Origin: Fodinibius sp034521915
Lineage (GTDB): Bacteria; Bacteroidota; Rhodothermia; Balneolales; Balneolaceae
Assembly (NCBI RefSeq): GCF_034521915.1
Contig: NZ_JAXHLU010000004.1
Coordinates: forward strand, 310,001-374,000
DNA length: 64,000 nucleotides
Direction of reading: 5' to 3'
Below the pieces are notes generated by a model, which saw only the letters and a program-made list of their open reading frames with translations, was not told the origin of the DNA and searched no databases. Positions 61,081-64,000 of the stretch are shown one piece after another. The stretch's first letter is position 1, and each line of letters starts with the position of its first letter. Position numbers and translations under genes: made by a program.

Positions 61081-62157
61081 ATGGCTTTAGCAAAAAAAAG
61101 TATTGAAGAGTTACTTGGAGATGAAGCAGAAGATCTGCTGACACACAAGTGTGAAACCATTTCAAAAGATAAATTGCATTTACCCAGCCCAACATATGTT
61201 GATGATATGCTGGGTGGATCTGATCGAAATCCGCGTGTATTGCGAAGTTTGCAAACGTTATTAGATAATGGTCGATTAGGGGGGACAGGATATCTTTCTA
61301 TTTTACCTGTTGATCAGGGTGTTGAGCATTCGGGCGGAGCTTCGTTTGCACCTAATCCTGATTATTTTGATCCGGAAAAAATTGTTCAACTTGCTATTGA
61401 AGGCGGATGCAATGGCGTAGCATCTACATTTGGAGTGTTGGGATCTGTAGCGCGCAAATATGCTCACAAGATTCCTTTTATCGTTAAGATTAATCATAAC
61501 GAACTGATGACCTATCCCAATGAATATAACCAGATTATGTTTGGGTCGGTAGAGCGTGCTTTTGATATGGGTGCTGTTGCTGTTGGAGCAACTATCTATT
61601 TCGGATCTCAAGAATCGAGCCGCCAAATTCAAGAAGTGTCCAAGGCTTTTGAACGGGCGCACGAGCTGGGAATGGCTACTATTCTGTGGTGTTACACCCG
61701 AAACTCGGCATTTAAGGTAGATGGTGAAGATTATCATGCTGCCGCTGATCTTACCGGTCAGGCTAACCACTTGGGTGTGACAATTCAGGCGGATATCATC
61801 AAACAGAAACAGCCAACCACTAACGGAGGATACAAGGCGCTTAATATGGGCGATTCTTCGTACGGTAAGTTGGATGAAGATATTTATGATAAACTCTCCA
61901 GTGATCATCCTATCGATTTAACGCGCTATCAGGTAGCTAATGACTATATGGGGCGTGCGGGATTGATTAACTCTGGTGGTTCTTCCGGGGAGAATGATTT
62001 TGCACAGGCAGTCCGTACTGCTGTAATTAATAAACGTGCCGGTGGCATGGGATTAATCAGTGGGCGCAAGGCATTTCAGCGTCCTATGGATGAAGGCATC
62101 CAATTACTGAACTTTATCCAGGATGTTTACCTCGATGACGATATTACGGTAGCATAA
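61081..62157 (+). CDS. Fructose-bisphosphate aldolase, class I (FbaB type)
   Basis: 358 residues of the archaeal-type/FbaB class I family (DhnA-like TIM barrel). ILPVDQGVEHSGGASFAPNPDYFDP near 78-102 is the conserved N-terminal barrel motif; GATIYFGSQESSRQIQEVSKAFERAHELG and ADIIKQKQPTTNGGY follow, where the Lys in ADIIKQ is the likely Schiff-base residue; the C-terminal NSGGSSGEND and RAGGMGLISGRKAFQRP bind phosphate. It has an N-terminal extension of about 70 residues before the barrel. GGGAG about 12 bases ahead of the ATG is one of the few good ribosome binding sites in the window. A strong terminator follows. Confidence 0.9.
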   Translation: MALAKKSIEELLGDEAEDLLTHKCETISKDKLHLPSPTYVDDMLGGSDRNPRVLRSLQTLLDNGRLGGTGYLSILPVDQGVEHSGGASFAPNPDYFDPEKIVQLAIEGGCNGVASTFGVLGSVARKYAHKIPFIVKINHNELMTYPNEYNQIMFGSVERAFDMGAVAVGATIYFGSQESSRQIQEVSKAFERAHELGMATILWCYTRNSAFKVDGEDYHAAADLTGQANHLGVTIQADIIKQKQPTTNGGYKALNMGDSSYGKLDEDIYDKLSSDHPIDLTRYQVANDYMGRAGLINSGGSSGENDFAQAVRTAVINKRAGGMGLISGRKAFQRPMDEGIQLLNFIQDVYLDDDITVA

Positions 62158-62175
62158 AGAATCCCCCTACTTTTC

Positions 62176-62208
62176 AGGCCTTATGGAGTTTTCCATAAGG
62201 CCTTTTTT
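62176..62208 (+). terminator. Strong Rho-independent terminator of the aldolase gene
   Basis: Perfect 12-bp stem AGGCCTTATGGA (62176-62187) with TCCATAAGGCCT (62192-62203), loop GTTT, then a T run to 62208. It begins 19 bases after the aldolase stop and isolates that gene from the next one. Confidence 0.92.
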
Positions 62209-62327
62209 ATGAAGTAAAAACAGTTTAACTACGTTTTATGGTATAGCTCCCTTATTTTTGTTTGATTTATATTACATCCCAGAAGTAAAAATAATAGATA
62301 CTTAATTCTACTGTAGAACTACTTTCT

Positions 62328-63410
62328 TTGTCTAATAAAGAAGAGCAAATACAAGAGGACCCCAAGCGGTATTTTCCCAAAAAATATCTCTTTATTTCTA
62401 TTGGGCTTAGTGTAGCGACAATGGCATTTGTCATTTGGCTTACCTATACACCCGGGGTTTTGACTCATCTTAAGGCGAAGCGGCTTCCCGGTATTATTAT
62501 TGCAATCGTGGTTTCTTTTATGCGGTTGGGATTTTCAGCTGCAAAGATTAGATATTTGTCTGAAAAGGCACTCGATTGGATGGCATCATTCAGGGTAATG
62601 CTGAGCTGGGATTTTATCTCCTCAATTACGCCATCGGTTGTGGGCGGAGCTCCCATGGCTACTTACGCATTGACTAAGGAGGGATTTAATTTCGGACAAT
62701 CTTCGGCCATCATGCTTTATAGCCTGCTTCTTGATCAGCTTTGGTTTGCAATGGCTGTACCTATTTTGCTGGTGTCGGGTATTTTCTTTGAGGTCGTGCC
62801 GAACAATACGGGATTTATTGGCCATGCTTCCATGATGTTACTCTATATTGGCTTGTTAAGTTATGCCGGTTTGATGGCTTATGGAGTGCTCAAAAATCCC
62901 AATGCGATTCGAAAAGTCGTAAACTGGTTATTTAAACTTCCATTTTTACGCAAGTGGAAAGATACCATTGCAGGCGAAGTTGATAACTTGGTTGAATATG
63001 CCCATGAACTCCGCAAAAAACCGAATAGTTTTCTGTTTAAAGCATTTTTTCTGTCCACAATGTCGTGGCTGTGTAGAATTGCACTGCCGACTATTGTAGT
63101 GCTGAGTTTGCTGCCTGCTGATGTTATTTTATCGGTGTTACGAAGCCTGGCAATGAATCTGGCATTTCTGATTATGCCGACTCCCGGTGGCAGTGGGGGC
63201 GTTGAGGGGTTGTTTGCGATTTTCCAGGGTCCGCTTATGGATCGAAAAGCTTTTATAGGCTTAGCCGTTTTTGCCTGGCGGGTTATCAGTTATTACATAA
63301 GTATCGGATTGGGAATGATGGCAACGACTTGGTATATCAACCGTTCTATGGTAGATACGCTAAGTGATGAGGCGGCGAAAGAAAAGATTGAGAGTGATTT
63401 ACCATCATAA
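62328..63410 (+). CDS. Lysylphosphatidylglycerol synthase TM/YbhN (UPF0104) family membrane protein
   Basis: 360 residues, about eight TM helices: YLFISIGLSVATMAFVIWLTYTP at 20-42, IIIAIVVSFMRLGFSAAKIRYL near 55, and others to about 335. The family-typical cytosolic segment WDFISSITPSVVGGAPMATYALTKEGFNFGQSSAIMLYSLLLDQ (about 92-135) matches the SxxxPggxGg.p....L...G......a.a......D motif of the AglD/LPG-synthase membrane domain. Proteins of this type move or make lipid-linked sugars or aminoacyl lipids; the specific role is open. TTG start at 62328; only 15 bases separate it from radA. Confidence 0.8.
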   Translation: MSNKEEQIQEDPKRYFPKKYLFISIGLSVATMAFVIWLTYTPGVLTHLKAKRLPGIIIAIVVSFMRLGFSAAKIRYLSEKALDWMASFRVMLSWDFISSITPSVVGGAPMATYALTKEGFNFGQSSAIMLYSLLLDQLWFAMAVPILLVSGIFFEVVPNNTGFIGHASMMLLYIGLLSYAGLMAYGVLKNPNAIRKVVNWLFKLPFLRKWKDTIAGEVDNLVEYAHELRKKPNSFLFKAFFLSTMSWLCRIALPTIVVLSLLPADVILSVLRSLAMNLAFLIMPTPGGSGGVEGLFAIFQGPLMDRKAFIGLAVFAWRVISYYISIGLGMMATTWYINRSMVDTLSDEAAKEKIESDLPS

Positions 63411-63425
63411 AACAAATTAACACAT

Positions 63426-64000
63426 ATGCCTAAAGATCGATTACAGTATGTTTGTGGAGATTGTGGACACACTTCTACCAAATGGTTGGGGAACTGTCCC
63501 AATTGTGGTGCTTGGCATACGTTTAAGGAGTTTAAAGTAGAGCGCAAAACGAAATCCGAGAAAGAACATAAGGGCAAGGTGGAAGGACTTGAAGATTCGC
63601 AACCTCCGCAAAAGCTCGACGATATTGATATGGATTCCCAGGAGCGGTTTCTGAGTAATATTCAGGAATTTGATCGCGTACTGGGCGGGGGCTTTGTTAC
63701 CGGTTCTTTTGTATTGATTGGTGGTGATCCCGGGATTGGCAAAAGCACGCTTACACTACAGATTGGTAAAGCACGTCCCGATTTAGAAATACTCTACTGT
63801 GCAGGAGAAGAATCTGCGGGACAAATCAAACAGCGCGCAAAGCGGTTGGGTGTAGAGTCGGATAATTTCTATATCTATACCGAGACCGATATTAATAAGG
63901 TACTCAAAGAAGCACAAAAATTAGATCCGGATTTGTTGATCGTGGATTCAATTCAGACGGTATACCGTACCGAGCTGACGAGCATGGCCGGAAGTATACA
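63426..64000 (+). CDS. radA: DNA repair protein RadA (Sms), partial
   Basis: About 191 codons before the window ends. N-terminal C4 zinc finger YVCGDCGHTSTKWLGNCPNCGAW (8-30), a linker, then the RecA-like ATPase start: FDRVLGGGFVTGSFVLIGGDPGIGKSTLTLQI with Walker A GGDPGIGKST near 106-115, LYCAGEESAGQIKQRAKRLG and Walker B region LLIVDSIQTVY near 175. The KNRFG motif and Lon-like domain lie beyond the edge. It aids recombination-intermediate processing. ATG at 63426, probably transcribed with the upstream membrane-protein gene. Confidence 0.95.
   Translation, partial: MPKDRLQYVCGDCGHTSTKWLGNCPNCGAWHTFKEFKVERKTKSEKEHKGKVEGLEDSQPPQKLDDIDMDSQERFLSNIQEFDRVLGGGFVTGSFVLIGGDPGIGKSTLTLQIGKARPDLEILYCAGEESAGQIKQRAKRLGVESDNFYIYTETDINKVLKEAQKLDPDLLIVDSIQTVYRTELTSMAGSI

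Noticed and set aside
1..64000. tRNA, rRNA, CRISPR, IS or prophage features
   Set aside because: Reading through the gaps found no cloverleaf with a T-loop GTTCGA(A/T), no spaced repeats, no transposase and no attachment-site duplication.

Overview
The window looks like chromosomal core genome of a free-living, Gram-negative, heterotrophic bacterium of the Bacteroidota/FCB superphylum, most likely a Balneolota (Balneolaceae-type) species. The basis is gene content and style: BamA followed by several OmpH/Skp paralogues, an AccD without zinc-ribbon cysteines, a Bacteroidota-like secreted DPP-IV and M14 peptidase repertoire, A-rich translation starts with hardly any Shine-Dalgarno sequence, and several TAnnTTTG promoter cores. 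The genus is an inference from memory, not a search. Base composition is even and moderately AT-rich. I see no rRNA, tRNA, IS element, phage or CRISPR array. Genes are tightly packed, many start with GTG or TTG, and several neighbours overlap by 1-23 bases.

Layout. 1-6712: end of an S41 protease gene, a PHP phosphoesterase, ribH, uppS, bamA and three tandem skp/ompH genes, closed by a clear terminator. 6711-8532: a VWA protein and rnhB. 8536-14014 (minus): the rod-shape operon mreB-mreC-mreD-mrdA(PBP2)-mrdB(RodA). 14148-19248 (minus): recA-recX-AI-2E-type permease, then purN-purH. 19452-21454 (minus): tryptophan 2,3-dioxygenase and kynureninase. 21584-27827: a GlcNAc-kinase-like gene with tatD, pdxB, a pyrimidine nucleoside phosphorylase, a TSUP permease and an atypical NRAMP protein.

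28263-34334 (plus) is the most interesting block: PspA, a small coiled-coil protein, a two-TM coiled-coil protein, an enoyl-CoA hydratase, a CNNM/CorC-type membrane protein and a two-module AAA+ ATPase. It suggests an envelope-maintenance system in which an ESCRT-III-like PspA has dedicated membrane and ATPase partners.

34525-43457: pheA, an HD hydrolase, a DUF308 protein, a second CNNM protein, xseA, pyrC, a DUF3857/transglutaminase-like protein that seems to have lost its catalytic residues, and tsaB. 43548-46140: an M14 metallopeptidase gene broken by a single frameshift. 46244-53685: accD, DPP-IV, obgE, dprA, a DUF3109 protein and rpoN. 53678-55675 (minus): an Lrp/AsnC regulator with an unrecognised large membrane protein. 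55879-64000: serS, a DUF432-mscS pair, a small membrane protein, a DUF72 protein, dusB, class I fructose-bisphosphate aldolase with a strong terminator, a YbhN-type membrane protein, and radA cut off by the window edge.
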